Below, piece after piece: positions 11,790 to 23,479 of a DNA stretch of 64,000 bases. Below the pieces are notes generated by a model. That model ran no database searches and was not told the DNA's origin. It saw only the letters and a list, made by a program, of their open reading frames with translations. Both the position numbers and the translations under genes were made by a program. Origin of the DNA: Euclidia mi (Eukaryota; Arthropoda; Insecta; Lepidoptera; Erebidae); the NCBI GenBank assembly GCA_944739405.2, contig OX123182.2:60887183-60951182 (forward strand), in the 5' to 3' direction. The stretch's first letter is position 1; every line of letters starts with the position of its first letter.

Positions 11790-12679
11790 TCTATGAACCG
11801 ATCAAAATGTCCATCGTTTGATTTTTATTAAAAATTATTCGCCATAAAATATAGTATTAAAATGAGATTGAAAAATATTCAACGTCTCTCTCACATTTTC
11901 ACGAATAGATATATGATGGGGTCAGTATTTGGTCATCGTTATCTACAGTAAAGGCTTCTAGAGCTTACTTATGAAATATAAATAACGGAAATATTGCTGA
12001 TGTTACAAACATATTGTGAGGGTAATGCGAACTTAAGAAGTTAAAGATGTTAGCTACGCTTAGGCAAGCTTGTAATGTAATATATTTTTCATATACTGTA
12101 ACTTAATAGTCGTCTAGATGTGGGTGTTGTGAGGCAAATTATCTAGTCTTATTCCGTTATAGATATATGGTTATTAAAATACAGCTCCCATTCTAATGGG
12201 CTTTATCCGAACCGGAGATAACCGATCCCTCGAACTTTTTGAAACAAGTGGGCGCACTTTTTCTTTAAACATGACCAATCAGAGCGATGTCGTTAAAATA
12301 TGACGTCACCGACAGCTATCGAGTGGGGTTCGACAAACCCACGTCAAAGCACTTGCGATGTCGACCTCAAGCGCGGAGCCCACTCTTCCGATAAACTTGG
12401 ATACCTACGTCATTTTACTATGATTGATTAATTTTGATACCTATTGATTCAGACGACTTAATGCAGTGGGAAGGTGACAACTTTGTGAGAAACGTATGCT
12501 CATGATTGGACTTCGAAGTCACTTCTTTATCCTCGCCTGTCCACACAGCGTTATATTGCATATTATATTCCTAATGACCCGATTCGGTTTAGAAATTAGA
12601 AATTAAGGCCCATTTTCATCCTGCCTAACTTTATGAACGCGTTAAACAAAAAATCTAACGAAAAGCTTTCATAGCTGAG
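11790..12679. other. Intergenic; promoter-like patch
   Basis: No exon found. Around 12270-12310 a GACCAATCAGAGCG (CCAAT-type) stretch is followed by TGACGTCA (12301-12308), a CRE/ATF-type palindrome. With no recognisable first exon downstream this stays a motif match. Confidence 0.35.
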
Positions 12680-12905
12680 AAGGCGCGCTATGAGCACTGA
12701 TCACGCATAAATTCATTGCTGTAAATTTTAAATTTAGCTATACTGCGGCACTACAAGCTTCACAGTACCTTCCTAGAATTTCACAGTCTCTCTCCTGACG
12801 CAGCTGCCGTGCTGCTCAGTGCCACCACCACTGCGTGGTGTGATGGGTTCGCGTGAGATGCATCGCGAAACGCGGCATTTCATGCTCATCGCGCTCCCGT
12901 TTGTG
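12680..12905 (-). repeat. Interspersed repeat, copy 2 (inverse of 0.42-0.62 kb)
   Basis: Reverse-complement match to the copy at 420-620 across most of its length, with a 40-50 base insertion near 12740-12780. No terminal repeats or target duplications were established. Confidence 0.6.
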
Positions 12906-12959
12906 TAAGTAATTTATTCCTAATAACAAAAATTGATTTGATTGTTTTTTCGTATTTAT

Positions 12960-13090
12960 TACATACATACATACATAGACTCACGCCTGTTTCCCCGAAG
13001 GGGTAGGCAGAGGCATATTAAACGCTAACTTTTCGCCAGTGTTTTGATCCCACGTAATAGGTGGCGAGCCTATTGCCGCTTATCGGGATA
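12960..13090 (-). mobile_element. Family A SINE 3' part, minus strand
   Basis: It starts with the inverted tail (ACATACATACATACAT), then the CCCCGAAGGGGTAGGCAGAGG hairpin-like block and the GCGAGCCTATTGCCG block in the order of the 14.4 and 23.1 kb copies. The tRNA-like head is absent. Confidence 0.75.
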
Positions 13091-13431
13091 TTTTGTTTGC
13101 CAGAGCCTCGTCCATTGGTCGGCAGGTGCACCACTTGCAGGTGAGGTTGGCTTGGGACCCTAAGTTCTTGGTGGGAACCCTATGCACTTCACACATTTCG
13201 TATTTATTGTGCACAGTTATTGAGTTACTTAGTGGATATATTATTTTAATGTTTTATTTGTTTCTTACAGTAAACAAGGTCTACAATGGGTGATCGGAAA
13301 GCCCCTCAAAGGAGACTGGGCGGTTTCACCCCAAGTGTTGTGCCACCTTGAGACCTATATCAAACTAGGTGCCCGCTTCTATGCCTGCACATAAACTGTT
13401 TCAGCTGGATTAAGTGGGCATTACGTAAAAT

Positions 13432-13558
13432 CTCTTCTTAATGCACTCCTATAGTCACCAAGGAACACACATGCTAAATTTCAGCTTCTTGCGCCCCGTA
13501 GTTTTGGCTGTAGCTTGTCTGTCAGTCAGTCAGTAACGCAAGAATTTTGTATATACAG
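13432..13558 (+). repeat. Interspersed repeat 3' end ending in TATATACAGAT
   Basis: It matches the ends at 57880-58025 and 61930-62058: AAGGAACACACATGCTAAAT, a TTTCAGCTTCTTGCG block, GTCAGTCAGTCAGTAACG, then TATATACAGAT. I remember this as a very common lepidopteran repeat but cannot name the family with certainty. Confidence 0.65.
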
Positions 13559-13653
13559 ATGAAAGATTGTCCGTGTGGTGACGGATTAAGAATACGGAGT
13601 GTCACCACCCCATATCATCCCATAGGTGTCGTAATACACCTATGGGATGATAT
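13557..13653 (+). repeat. Family A SINE 5' module running into an 18-bp-arm palindrome
   Basis: The SINE 5' module (GTGTGGTGACGGATTAAGAA onward) continues normally to CCCATAGGTGTCGTAA. Its last 18 bases (13612-13629) then reappear as a perfect inverted copy (13636-13653) after a 6-base loop. This is the footprint of a snap-back or template-switch event inside a SINE. Confidence 0.85.
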
Positions 13654-13706
13654 TAATAAAACACTTTATTTAATTAAACAAAGACATAATTACAATGTAT
13701 TATTAC

Positions 13707-13774
13707 ACCGGTCGTCATTATATTTCTACTATAAATTTACATAAATTAATAGTAGAAATATAATGACGACCGGT
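13707..13774. repeat. Palindrome with 26-bp arms at a SINE 5' end
   Basis: 13707-13732 is the exact inverse of 13749-13774. The right arm is the natural 5' end of the SINE that starts here plus about 14 flanking bases. The left arm is therefore a local inverted copy. Confidence 0.9.
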
Positions 13775-14030
13775 TGGTGCAGCAGGAGTGTAAGCGACTG
13801 CTACGCCGAAGGTCGCGGGTTCGATTCCCGCTCAAGTCAAACATTTGTGTGCATGAACATGGATGTTTGTCTTGGTCTGGGTGTTTCTATGTATAATATG
13901 TATGTATTTACAAAAAAAAGTATATAAGTATGTTTATCCATTAGTACCCAGAACACAAGCTCTGCTTAGCTTGGGACTAGATGGTGATGTGTGTATGTGG
14001 TAGAATATTATTATTATTATTATAATTCAT
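13770..14030 (+). mobile_element. tRNA-derived SINE, family B
   Basis: The head has an A-box-like GGTTGGTGCAGCAGG and a B box GGTTCGATTCCCGC. The body includes ACATGGATGTTTGTCTTGG, CTGGGTGTTTCTATG and CAAGCTCTGCTTAGCTTGGG, and the 3' end is an ATT microsatellite. The copy at 16.75-17.05 kb on the other strand matches throughout. Confidence 0.9.
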
Positions 14031-14124
14031 CTCAAAGAAAACTTCATTTGAAGCAGTGTGAGAGTTTATTTAGGGCGCGCCTTCTCATGGTTTAAATGTA
14101 TAAGTAAATTACGTGCGTGAAGTT

Positions 14125-14205
14125 TCATCATCATCATCATATCAGCCAAACGACGTCCACTGTTGGACCTATGTCCAGCAGTGGACGTCTGCTGGAAGCT
14201 GATGA
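14125..14205. repeat. ATC microsatellite and snap-back palindrome from an RTE-type 3' end
   Basis: After a (TCA) run, GACGTCCACTGTTGGAC (14152-14168) is mirrored by GTCCAGCAGTGGACGTC (14173-14189) around a 4-base loop, with flanking ATCAGC and GCTGAT also pairing. The sequence resembles the 3' end of a common RTE-like LINE. Confidence 0.8.
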
Positions 14206-14384
14206 ATCTATTAAGTGATGCTAAATAAGATACATTCATCAAGTTGGTAACTGATCCAGATGGATAGCTAGAACTGCAAGGCATACATAGCTGCATATGT
14301 ATGACTCATTATTGACCCCTATGGTTACTGACCATGACTATATGTGACTGGTAGCAACTGTGAAGAAGCACGGAAAATATACAT

Positions 14385-14690
14385 ACATACACACATACAT
14401 ACATATCGTCACGCCTTTTATCCCCGAAGGGGTAGGCAGATGTGTATTTCTACACCCACTTTTCGCCAGATATACTTTAGTCCCACGTAATAAGGGGCGA
14501 GCCTATTGCCGTACCGGGCACATTTCCAGACTCCGTGCTGCTACTGAGAATTTCGTGACAGAAAAACCCAATAACACTGCCCGACCCAGGAATTGAACCC
14601 GGGACCTCCCGATCCCACGCGCACATTTATGCCGCGAGACCAACGAGGCAGTCGTATAGGGTTTGATGTCGAGTTGTCGAGTCACGGAAA
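14385..14690 (-). mobile_element. Family A SINE, minus strand
   Basis: It reads inversely: TATG-type tail, the CCCCGAAGGGGTAGGCAGA block, CCACGTAATAAGGGGCGAGCC, then the B-box-like region GGAATTGAACCCGGGACC (inverse of GGTTCGATTCC with changes). The 5' module ends near 14690. Confidence 0.85.
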
Positions 14691-15015
14691 ATATGAGTTT
14701 GCAAATGTGATTATTGCTATTTGTTATATTGTAATCGCGGGTTAGCGAGCCTGCCGCCCACACGAATGAGAGCGCCAGCCTGATAATGAAATGAATTAAA
14801 AATAATCTGAAGTAAATATTCAATATAAAATTAATTTAATTATGATATTTGTACTGAATTTAATTTGTTGAAAATAGTTATTTTGTTGTTAATGATATGA
14901 AATTGTTTGAAGCTGAATTACTGTGTTTTATTTTACAATTGTGTATGAACTGTAATATGTATACAGTTATGCATGTTACTATGTGAAGTTACATTAATTT
15001 TAAATTTGGGGAGGC

Positions 15016-15201
15016 CTATGCCTCCCCCAAGGTTCTCCAGACAGACCGGTCTTGAGCCGCCCGCATCCAACCGCTTCCCGCGATCTTGACTAGATCGTCG
15101 GTCAACCTTGCGGGGGGCCTACCCCTGCTGCGCCGTCCAGCACGCGGCTGCCACTCCAGAACCTTTCTGCCTCAACGGCCATCGGTTCTTCGAGCTATGT
15201 G
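15016..15201 (-). pseudogene. RTE-type LINE reverse-transcriptase C-terminal fragment
   Basis: The minus strand reads HIARRTDGR, a stop, then GRKVLEWQPRAGRRSRGRPP, a TDDLVKIAGSGWM segment and AQDRSVWRTLGEA before a stop at 15016-15018. The order RPP..TDDLVK..W..AQDR..WR.LGEA is the usual C-terminus of RTE-clade reverse transcriptases of arthropods. One in-frame TGA replaces what is normally a tryptophan. Only the tail survives, as expected of a 5'-truncated insertion or a deletion remnant. Confidence 0.8.
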
Positions 15202-15906
15202 CTTAGTTACATATAATTAATAAATTACTTAGCACACCTGTCTCTTAGTGAAAATTGCATGAAACTACGTTCAGTAACTTTAATGTTTCTTTCAAATAGA
15301 CAGAGACGCAGCGGGGCACTTTGTTTTATAAAGTAATGAACTCTTCGACACTACACCGGGAGAATGTATTTATTAAAATAACTTATATCAGGATACTTCA
15401 ACATAGTTACGTAAGTATCTGACGAAACTTACAGTTAATCCCGTCAGCAGACATGTTTTGATAGCAACTTACGATACCAGTCTCGGTTCGAGCAGTTTAT
15501 TAATTACTCAGTTCCGATGAAGATTACCTTACATTAGTACGCTTCAAATAGTTTTTAGGGCTGAAATAACGTTAATTTAAGTCAGAGCATGATAATTACC
15601 GTATATTATATAAAATTATTGCGTTACTGACAAACTGTCAGACAATGCACTGCCATACATACTAATAGGCGCAAGAAGCTGCAATTTCTCACCCCTTTTG
15701 GGAAATCCCATTAGTGCAAACTAACGGGATTACCGTCAATCCTGATGATCATGAAATTTCTAGGACAAAATCCGCTGCGGAATTTAGTATGTCACAACTG
15801 GAGAGGTGAAAGAAGAGGCAAAAGCATCCAATGTGATTTGCCGTCTGGGAAACAAGCTTTGCGTACTACCTAATTATTCTGGAGTCACGTGATAGTTATC
15901 ATTATA

Positions 15907-16283
15907 CAGAGTGTATAAAGACCCTTAACGAATACTGAAATCCCACATTGTACTTACGTACTTACATTACATACATTTTTTACTTCAGCACCATACCTGG
16001 AAAATTACTGGTTCAGGAGATATTGAGACTGAAAGTCGCTTTACAATTTTTTTTATAGGTACAAAATCGATGCACTTACCCTGCCTAATATGTTCTAGAG
16101 ATGTCGTATGACCCCATAAATAAGTAGGTATTTCAAGCATTGCACCCACACACTTTAATTGCGGTTTAAAAATGTGACTTCTAAAAAAAATCGTTCCCCA
16201 GTTATTATTTTTGCTTAGTATGAATTGGCATGTTGTCTAAAACAAGTAGACTTCGGCTTGGAGATGGGTATTGTGACACCTTG
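15907..16283. mobile_element. Possible decayed TA-flanked MITE
   Basis: CAGAGTGTATAAAGACCC at the left and the inverse of CAAGGTGTCACAATACCC at the right match at about two thirds of positions, with TA outside both (15905-15906, 16284-16285). The length of 377 bases fits a Tc1/mariner-type MITE. The arm identity is low enough that this could be chance. Confidence 0.4.
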
Positions 16284-16754
16284 TATATATTCATGAAATA
16301 TGTAGATAAAATACATTTATCTATATACAATAGCTATTATTTTTGACATACATCTAATATATTTAATTATTTCTTTGTCTATTTATTTATTATTTTCTAA
16401 AATAATAGGTTGGATATGGAGGGTGGCATTGGAGGTTTTTTTTTAAGTTATTTTGGCGTGGCTTTTCATCTTTTAAGCATTCAATATAGAACACCTAAGC
16501 GCCGGTTTAATTCGGCGTTTTCTAACTTTTTTAAGTCATGCCATTTAGTTCCGGTTTAAAAACTCGTTCTGAGGTAAGGCCGACCTGACATGGGCGTGCG
16601 CGTTTCTCGAGCGAGGTACCCGGCGTGCGCTTGGCGTTCACTCTGTAGTACAAAGTGAACGTCGGACGGACGCTTGTCGCACTCCAGGTGGCCACTTGAG
16701 GAAAGGGCGCGCCAATGTGAAGAAAGCCCAAAGGCTGCCAATTGTGTTAAAGAG

Positions 16755-17050
16755 GTGACGTTATAATAATAATAATAATAATAAAATAATAATAATATTC
16801 TGCCACATTCACACAACACCACCTAGTCCCAAACTAAGCAGAGCTTGTACTATGGGTACCAGATAATGGATAAACATACATATATACTTTTTTTTTTGTA
16901 ATTACATACATATTATACATAGAAACACCCAGACCAAGACAAACATCCATGTTCATGCACACAAATGTTTGACTTGAGCGGGAATCGAAACCACGACCTT
17001 CGGCGTAGCAGTCGCTTGCACTCCCGCTACACCAACCGATCGTCGTTATG
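16755..17050 (-). mobile_element. tRNA-derived SINE, family B, minus strand
   Basis: It begins with the ATT-type tail (as AATAATAAT), then the inverse of the 13.77 kb body and head, ending at the A-box region (inverse of GGTTGGTGTAGCGGGAG). The B box carries one change (GGTTTCGATTCCCGC). Confidence 0.9.
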
Positions 17051-17454
17051 TTTATTGGCTACGAAGAGAATTGCTGAAATTTGAAATCGCACGGTTCTTT
17101 TATACCATTGAGTATGATATCTTAGATACAATAATTTAATCCTTAAATATCTTTTTAAAATAAAAAAGAAAACCTTTTAAGAACATTTTAGCAGCCGCTC
17201 AAACACTACTCCAACAAACAACTTCAGCGTGGAAAGAAAACTATTTTAAACCGGTTTTATCGTCATCTGTCCGAGCAATTTTTCAAATGGAAGTTTTTTA
17301 CACAGAACTACCAAAAATATTAGAACATGTCGATAATGGTTTTTATTACTGTTTCTCTATTACGCATATTTTTCCTGCTACTAGAAAAATACTACGGCTA
17401 TGCTGTCAACTCATATAACGTATTTTAAACCTGGCAGAATCTGGGCCTGTAGTA

Positions 17455-17600
17455 CCATAACCAGTTAACCGATAAACATCATATTTATCTTTTTCATTAT
17501 CATATTTTTCATCGCCAAGCACATAATTATCTTTGCTGTGCGGACATCGAACCCACGACCTCCACTAGGTCAAGGTTATCTACCACTGGACCTACAGTAA
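17455..17600 (-). repeat. tRNA-like SINE head, minus strand
   Basis: The inverse sequence has TAGGTCCAGTGGTAGATAA as A-box region and GTGGGTTCGATGTCCG as B-box region. It is adjacent to, but distinct from, the family C SINE that follows. No CCA end or complete cloverleaf was found. Confidence 0.5.
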
Positions 17601-17649
17601 TTATTATTCTAATATTAATCTTCGGTCAATCGATGGTATTTCGACATCA

Positions 17650-18025
17650 TTTTACCTCATTCATCATTGCCCTAGCATTATCCCGGTTGCATCCGTCCCA
17701 GGTCCGCTTACCAAATATGACAGAATATCAACTTTTCCACAGAGCGACTGCCGTCTGACCTCCGCAACCCAAGGGATAGCGATATTCCATGGTTTAGAGC
17801 GGTATCAGTTTATTTGAGGGTACTGACTGCCCGTAACGATTGTCAGAGATCTTCATGACAGCCGGGACCGATGGTTTAACGTGCTCTCCGAGGCACGGGG
17901 CAAGCGATAATTAACAATTTAATACGCATTTAACTTCGAAAAGTCATTGGTGCGTGCCGTGGATTCGAACCCGATACACTCTGCATGGCAGTTCGTTGTT
18001 ATCTCCACTAGGCTATCGCTGCGGA
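17650..18025 (-). mobile_element. tRNA-derived SINE, family C, minus strand
   Basis: The inverse strand opens GCGATAGCCTAGTGGAGATA (A box) with GGGTTCGAATCCACGG as B box. It then shares its body with the copy at 19.84-20.22 kb, including CCATGGTTTAGA, ATCTTCATGACA and GTGCTCTCCGAGG blocks. Confidence 0.85.
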
Positions 18026-18127
18026 CATAATTTTACCTACCCTTACTAAATTAACCGAGGTCTTTTTATGACCATCACACAAATCAAAGGTCAACTATAT
18101 AATAACAGTCGTTACTATATGATGTTA

Positions 18128-18375
18128 GATCATCATCATCATCATCATCATCAGCCCTTAACGGTCCACTGCTGGACTAGGCCTCTCCTTTGAAAGGAGG
18201 AATTGACCTACTATACCACGCTGGTCAAACGGGTTGGTATAGGGTTTGTATCAAGTTTTCCTTCTCTTACAGTGCTGTTCTCTGCATTATATGCTCCCTC
18301 TGTCGGCTCTTACGACACCCATGGGATGATATGGGGTGGTGACATACCGTATTCTTAATCCGTCACCACACGGAT
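18128..18375 (-). repeat. ATC microsatellite, RTE-like end fragment and family A 5' module
   Basis: A (CAT) run of about eight units is followed by a CCACTGCTGGACTAGGCCTC block, typical of RTE-derived ends. A minus-strand copy of the family A 5' module ends near the ATCCGTCACCACACGG block. Confidence 0.6.
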
Positions 18376-18689
18376 GTTAGATAATATTTTTAAAAGTTCG
18401 CTACGTCTAAATTCAGCCAAACACCAGAATAAGTGCAATTCAATTCTTCAGCTTTGAATTCTCGTTCTAAAAGATAATGTTCTATGAATACTAAACAACA
18501 TTTGCTTTTCTGTAAAATCTAAAACGATGCTGTTCAATAAAACCGCCTAAACTTAAAAGTTGATACGTGCACCGAGTATAAAATAGACGTTTCATTTACA
18601 TATATTTTGAGTTTTCTAAATAAGTAGCTGGTGATGTTTAAAACTTTCATTTATATTTTATTTTATTGAACACATAATGTGTACCTAAT

Positions 18690-18740
18690 ATTATACCTCT
18701 GCCTACCCCTTCGGGGATTACAGGCGTGAGTCTATAAATA
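18690..18740 (+). repeat. Family A SINE 3' fragment
   Basis: CCTCTGCCTACCCCTTCGGG, then GGCGTGAGTCTATA, matches the terminal 50 bases of the family A copies. Confidence 0.6.
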
Positions 18741-19835
18741 AAAGAAATAAGAAAACATAATAGAATTGCCATTAGACGGCCAAATGTGCTACAGTTGCAA
18801 GCTCGTAACTTTATGTAAAATTCAACATAACATGTTAAGTTTTCACATAACATTGTTACGTCACTACAAACATGCAACGTGTGCAATATTTTTAAAATAT
18901 GCAAGTATGCTACATAAGGTAATATTCTATTTACACTAGTCAAGTTTACAAATTAAAATATTTAACTTTATAATCACAACTTATTATAGATGAGATGCGT
19001 ATTTTTCTCAAGGATTTCACAAATTTATTTGTATTTTTATTTCATTGCTCTGTGTAAGTTATATGGGATGCAATCACTGTTTATGGTCGCACACTGTCAG
19101 TTAGTTTGGCGTAGGTTCGTGTTATGATAAATTAAAAAAATGTGACGACACTATCAAGTAATTATTAAAAAAGTTATATTTTGCATGATGTTAATTAAAA
19201 AAAAATACGCTAACTTACTTTATATACATTGCTACCAAACCATACCATACATAGATTGCGAACAAGCCTTATAAGAATCCAACCTTATATTCACTGGGCC
19301 AAATAAAATTCGGGAAATCAAGCATGATACATTCTCCTTAAACGTGAACACATAATGTGTACGAACACATAATGTGTATGAGATACATTCTCCTTAAAAT
19401 ATCCATTCAAGTGAAAATATAGCATAGTTCACAGGGTGAACAAATGGTCTTGCAAGAGATCAAACAATTTAAATTTGAGTAATGATGTGAGTTGCGAGGT
19501 TACTAACTGAAAGTAAGGTAATATTTTGATATTTGACTTCAAAGCAGAAGGTTGTTCGAAGTTATTGTGTGCTTTAACTGGAAGGCAGTGCATTGTAACG
19601 AATAAGGTGAAGGGATTTTGGACTTTAATAATGCATAAAAAATTGTTTATATCCCGGCGGAGAAAGACAGTGATCCCGAAGTGAAGTATCTTTCGATTCA
19701 GTCTTAATGTATGTCAAATTTTATCTGAATCAGTGCTTTTACTACCGAAGTACGAAAGAGATAGTTAGCATGCAAACTATCTTTTAGAACACATAAATAC
19801 AACATTAGACAGCTACTTATGCATTAATGATACAA
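18741..19835. other. Intergenic with duplicated small palindromes
   Basis: ACACATAATGTGT occurs near 18669, and twice more between about 19350 and 19380, where a GATACATTCTCCTTAAA block is also repeated directly on either side. This looks like a local duplication. No exon is recognised. Confidence 0.5.
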
Positions 19836-19839
19836 GTAA

Positions 19840-20218
19840 GTAGTCTTCTTTCTCTTAGCGTTATCCCAGTTTCAATCTGGGGTCCGCTTTCTAGTCTAAC
19901 CGGATTTGACTGAATATTAGCTTTTCCACGGAGCGACTGCCTGTCTGACCTCCGCAACCCGAAGGGATAGCGATATGCCATGGTTTAGACTAGTGTCAGT
20001 TTTATTTAGAAGGTACTGACGCCCTGTAACGATTGTCAAAGATCTTCATGACAACCGGGACCGACGACTTAACGTGCTCTCCGAGGTACGGGACAAGTGA
20101 TAATTAACTATTCAATACGCACATAACTCCGAAAAGTCATTGGTGCGCGCCGTGGATTCGAACCCGATACCCTCTGCATGGCAGTCTGTTGGTATATCCA
20201 CTCGGCTATCGCTTACTT
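19840..20218 (-). mobile_element. tRNA-derived SINE, family C, minus strand
   Basis: The inverse strand begins GCGATAGCCGAGTGGATATA with B box GGGTTCGAATCCACGG. It is collinear with 17.65-18.03 kb. The A and B boxes resemble a leucine/serine-type tRNA promoter, but the sequence between them does not form a proper anticodon arm. Confidence 0.85.
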
Positions 20219-20401
20219 ATAATAAAATATATAATATATACTTATGCTTACTTAATGATACTAGTAAGTAGTATGGGTTACAAATAAAAAATCACCTTGA
20301 TTCTTTATAATTATGAATTCGGCTATTACACTAATGTGTCTTTTTATCGTTTTCTACCTCTTAACTATTTCATACGAGTAACATCTACTTTATAGGTAAA
20401 G

Positions 20402-20770
20402 CGGAAATATTTGGGCGTAGGGCGCGGTCGCGGGAGGAGAGGTGTGTCGGTGTTGCGTTGCCACGCGCTATCTCCCGCGACCAAATGGGGGCGCACCATT
20501 CGATGCGTCGCGGTGTGGCCGCAGAGGAAGAGGAGATGCGGTGTTGCGTTGCCGTCCTCTGCGGCCGCTGGGTGTTTTGGCGGGGAAGCCCAACACCTTA
20601 ATCCGCCGCCAAGGGGGTTTTGTTCGGAGCCCGCCTGACCATCTGGCGGGCCAATACCCGTCGAAGGGTAGCGACGAATGCTTCGGCGATAACCTACCCT
20701 CCGACACACGGGTACATGAGAAAGTCGAGGTGGTTTTCCGAAGGGATTTTCCACCTCGTAAAAAAATAAA
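20402..20770 (+). repeat. GC-rich interspersed repeat, copy 2
   Basis: It matches 7.40-7.61 kb over about 200 bases, then continues with unique GC-rich sequence (GCGACGAATGCTTCGG, CCGACACACGGGTACATGAG) before an A-rich end at about 20758-20780. Frames open on both strands here because of composition. The A-rich end is compatible with a retroposed copy. Confidence 0.6.
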
Positions 20771-20789
20771 AAAAGGCAAGGCGGAAATA

Positions 20790-23060
20790 TACACGTAGAA
20801 ACTTTTAGAAGTCCTGTATATTGTATAAAATTACTTCCAAAGAAAAATCTTGAATGTACCTGAATCTTAATTTTACTAACTCCAATTTTTCGCATGTTGC
20901 AAACTTTTGACAGGTTTACACTTAGATCGTCACATCCATTGTTGGAAAGATTCACACGAAGTGTGAGTTAATTCGGAACTTGTTTTATTTATTGTATTAG
21001 TACAGAATTTAATATTGACGCAGTTGTAAAATGAAACATGTGTAGATTTTAATGCCATTTGTAGAACTTCGTACACTCTGCTACGACTGTCAACGCAATG
21101 ACGTAGCTGCTACGCCATGAACATGAACTTTGAATAGCATGGACAACAAATTGCACTTTCTTCAATTAATGTTTATGAGAAAAAACCAAGTTTCCTTGTT
21201 AAGTAGAAATAATTAAGTGGTGGATTTCCCAGGGAGTATTTGAAAGGGTAGATGAACACTGCTGATTAAGACTCAGCCTTTCGGCCGCCATTCAGCGATA
21301 AAGTCTCGAAACTAAGAACGAGTATTACTATATACTACTATGTAGTGTTAGACTATTTCCCTTATTATGTTAAAAAAACTAAAGAAAATTCGCTCGTATT
21401 TACCCAAAATTATTCTTCATATTTTAAAAAAACTCCTGATATACCTGATTGGTTTAAATATTTGGCACCATTCCTAGAATAGTGTTGAGAGCAAAATAAT
21501 AATTTACGTTTTTACAACAGTAGGAATATACACTCCTCTTGTATGATGCTGTTTCATTGAGGCCATAGGCAAGCGTGTATGATCTGAAGGAAAGCCAATA
21601 ACCCAGAGGACTATACCAAAACCAATCTGATATTAATTTCACACCAAATATACGAAAATATGTAACTGTAATAATAACAACAAATTCTAATGTAAAAAAA
21701 AATGTTTCTATCACGTGCAAAAATATATATATTTTCAAAAGAACCTTTCAGTTAACATATATGAATTCAATTTATTACATAGTAACATAATATTCGTTTA
21801 TTCCTATACAATATAACAAATTGCCGTTTTATTGAATACCGTATCTCGCCTTATCTTCATTTCTGATAAATCATATTTGAATATAAAGTAGCCAAAATTA
21901 AATGGCGAACATTTTTGTTCTATTCCGTGAGAATTGACAATAATTTAATAACGCGTCGTATTTTTTTCCAAGTTAATTTATTATGGAAACCAAATATCTT
22001 TACCTTACATTCTACCTGAGGCTGGTTAATCAAGTTAAGTTTGTAAACAGAAAAGTTTTGTTTTTAGATCGGAATTATATAAACTCTGGGAGGAAGCAGG
22101 TACATAAAAAAGAAGTGTCATGATTTCCTTATTGCTCTGGTGATATGTTATCTACCAACATAGGTTAAAAATATTTCTTGACATTATTTCACAGGAAATA
22201 AATATAACAAAGACAGGGAAAAAGAACTCGAAAGTGATTTAATTAATAAAGCAATTATGAGAATACTAAATTCAGAGTATGGTCTGAAAAATTGCTTAAT
22301 AGTTTATTTGACACATTATCTGATAATAGGATACTAAATTGAAACTCAGGATAAAGTAATATTTAAACGTTACTGATGACCTGAAGAGCCCCACGATGGA
22401 AAATTTTATCAACATATCAATAACATCACATCTTTCAATATCTAAGTAATATTAGGAAAACCAAAATATAATAAAGTTTTATGAAGTATTCCTTACAAGA
22501 CAACGATTCGACTTGTCTAATTGTTTATAATATTCATGTCGCCAGTGTAGCTCTCCCAAATCTTCTCGAGTATTTACTTCACACCTAATTATTATGTATT
22601 TATTACTTTAGAGTTACAATTTTGATCATAATATTTAACTTTTATTTGGCACATTTTAACCAGTGCGGATATAAAGAACAGTGCCCAATTCTAGCCCAGT
22701 TTGGAACTCATGAACAGTACAATAAAGTTTCAATTAATTGTTGAATAATCCTTTTTATTTATAACTTAATTTATACACATTACTTAAGGTGTGCCAAGAA
22801 ACTTATTCAATAAATAGGTTTAAAAAGATGTCTAACGTCTTAATAGCCAACACGTAATAGATCAGAAATTGCCAGTAAAGAAATCATAATATTAAATCGA
22901 TTATCACTTCTTCTTTATCGATTTTACGCTTTCTCTACTCAAAATGATTTGAGTTAATAGCAAATCTCTACTTGGTCCTAAAACATTTAAAATGTATGTA
23001 TTTTTAAGGTATATTTTATGCGATAAACTACAAATAAGTTCTATTTTTAACCAAATATAT
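20790..23060. other. Intergenic, no gene seen
   Basis: AT-rich, with no recognisable exon, SINE or inverted repeat longer than a few turns. The open frame at 21454-21738 (minus) is hydrophobic but has no domain or splice context. Confidence 0.5.
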
Positions 23061-23062
23061 AG

Positions 23063-23475
23063 ATAACATACATACATACATATCGTCACGCCTTTTATCC
23101 CCGAATGCGTAGGCAGAGGTGTATTTCGACACCCACTTTTCGCCAGATATATTTTAGTCCCACGTAATAAGGGGCGAGCCTATTGCCGTACCGGGCACAT
23201 TTCCAGACTCCGTGCTGCTACTGAGAATTACTTGACAGAAAAACCCAATAACACTGCCCGACCCAGGAATCGCACCTGGGAGCTCCCGATCCCACGCGCA
23301 CATTTATGCCGCGAGACCAACGAGGCAGTCGTATAGGGTTCGATGTCGAGTTTTCCGTCTCTACCCAAAGATGGTATTTGCATCGTGTTATCCCTTAGTC
23401 GCCTCTTACGACACCCACGGGAAGATAGAGGGTGGTGACACTTGTTTTCTATGCCGTCGACCACACGGCGTTATG
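23063..23475 (-). mobile_element. Family A SINE, minus strand, near full length
   Basis: Tail (ACATACATACATA), the CCCCGAA block, tRNA-like region (inverse B box, GGAATCGCACCTGGG) and the full 5' module to the CCACACGGCG region are in the same order as the plus-strand copy at 3.4 kb. Confidence 0.85.
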
Positions 23476-23479
23476 TATA

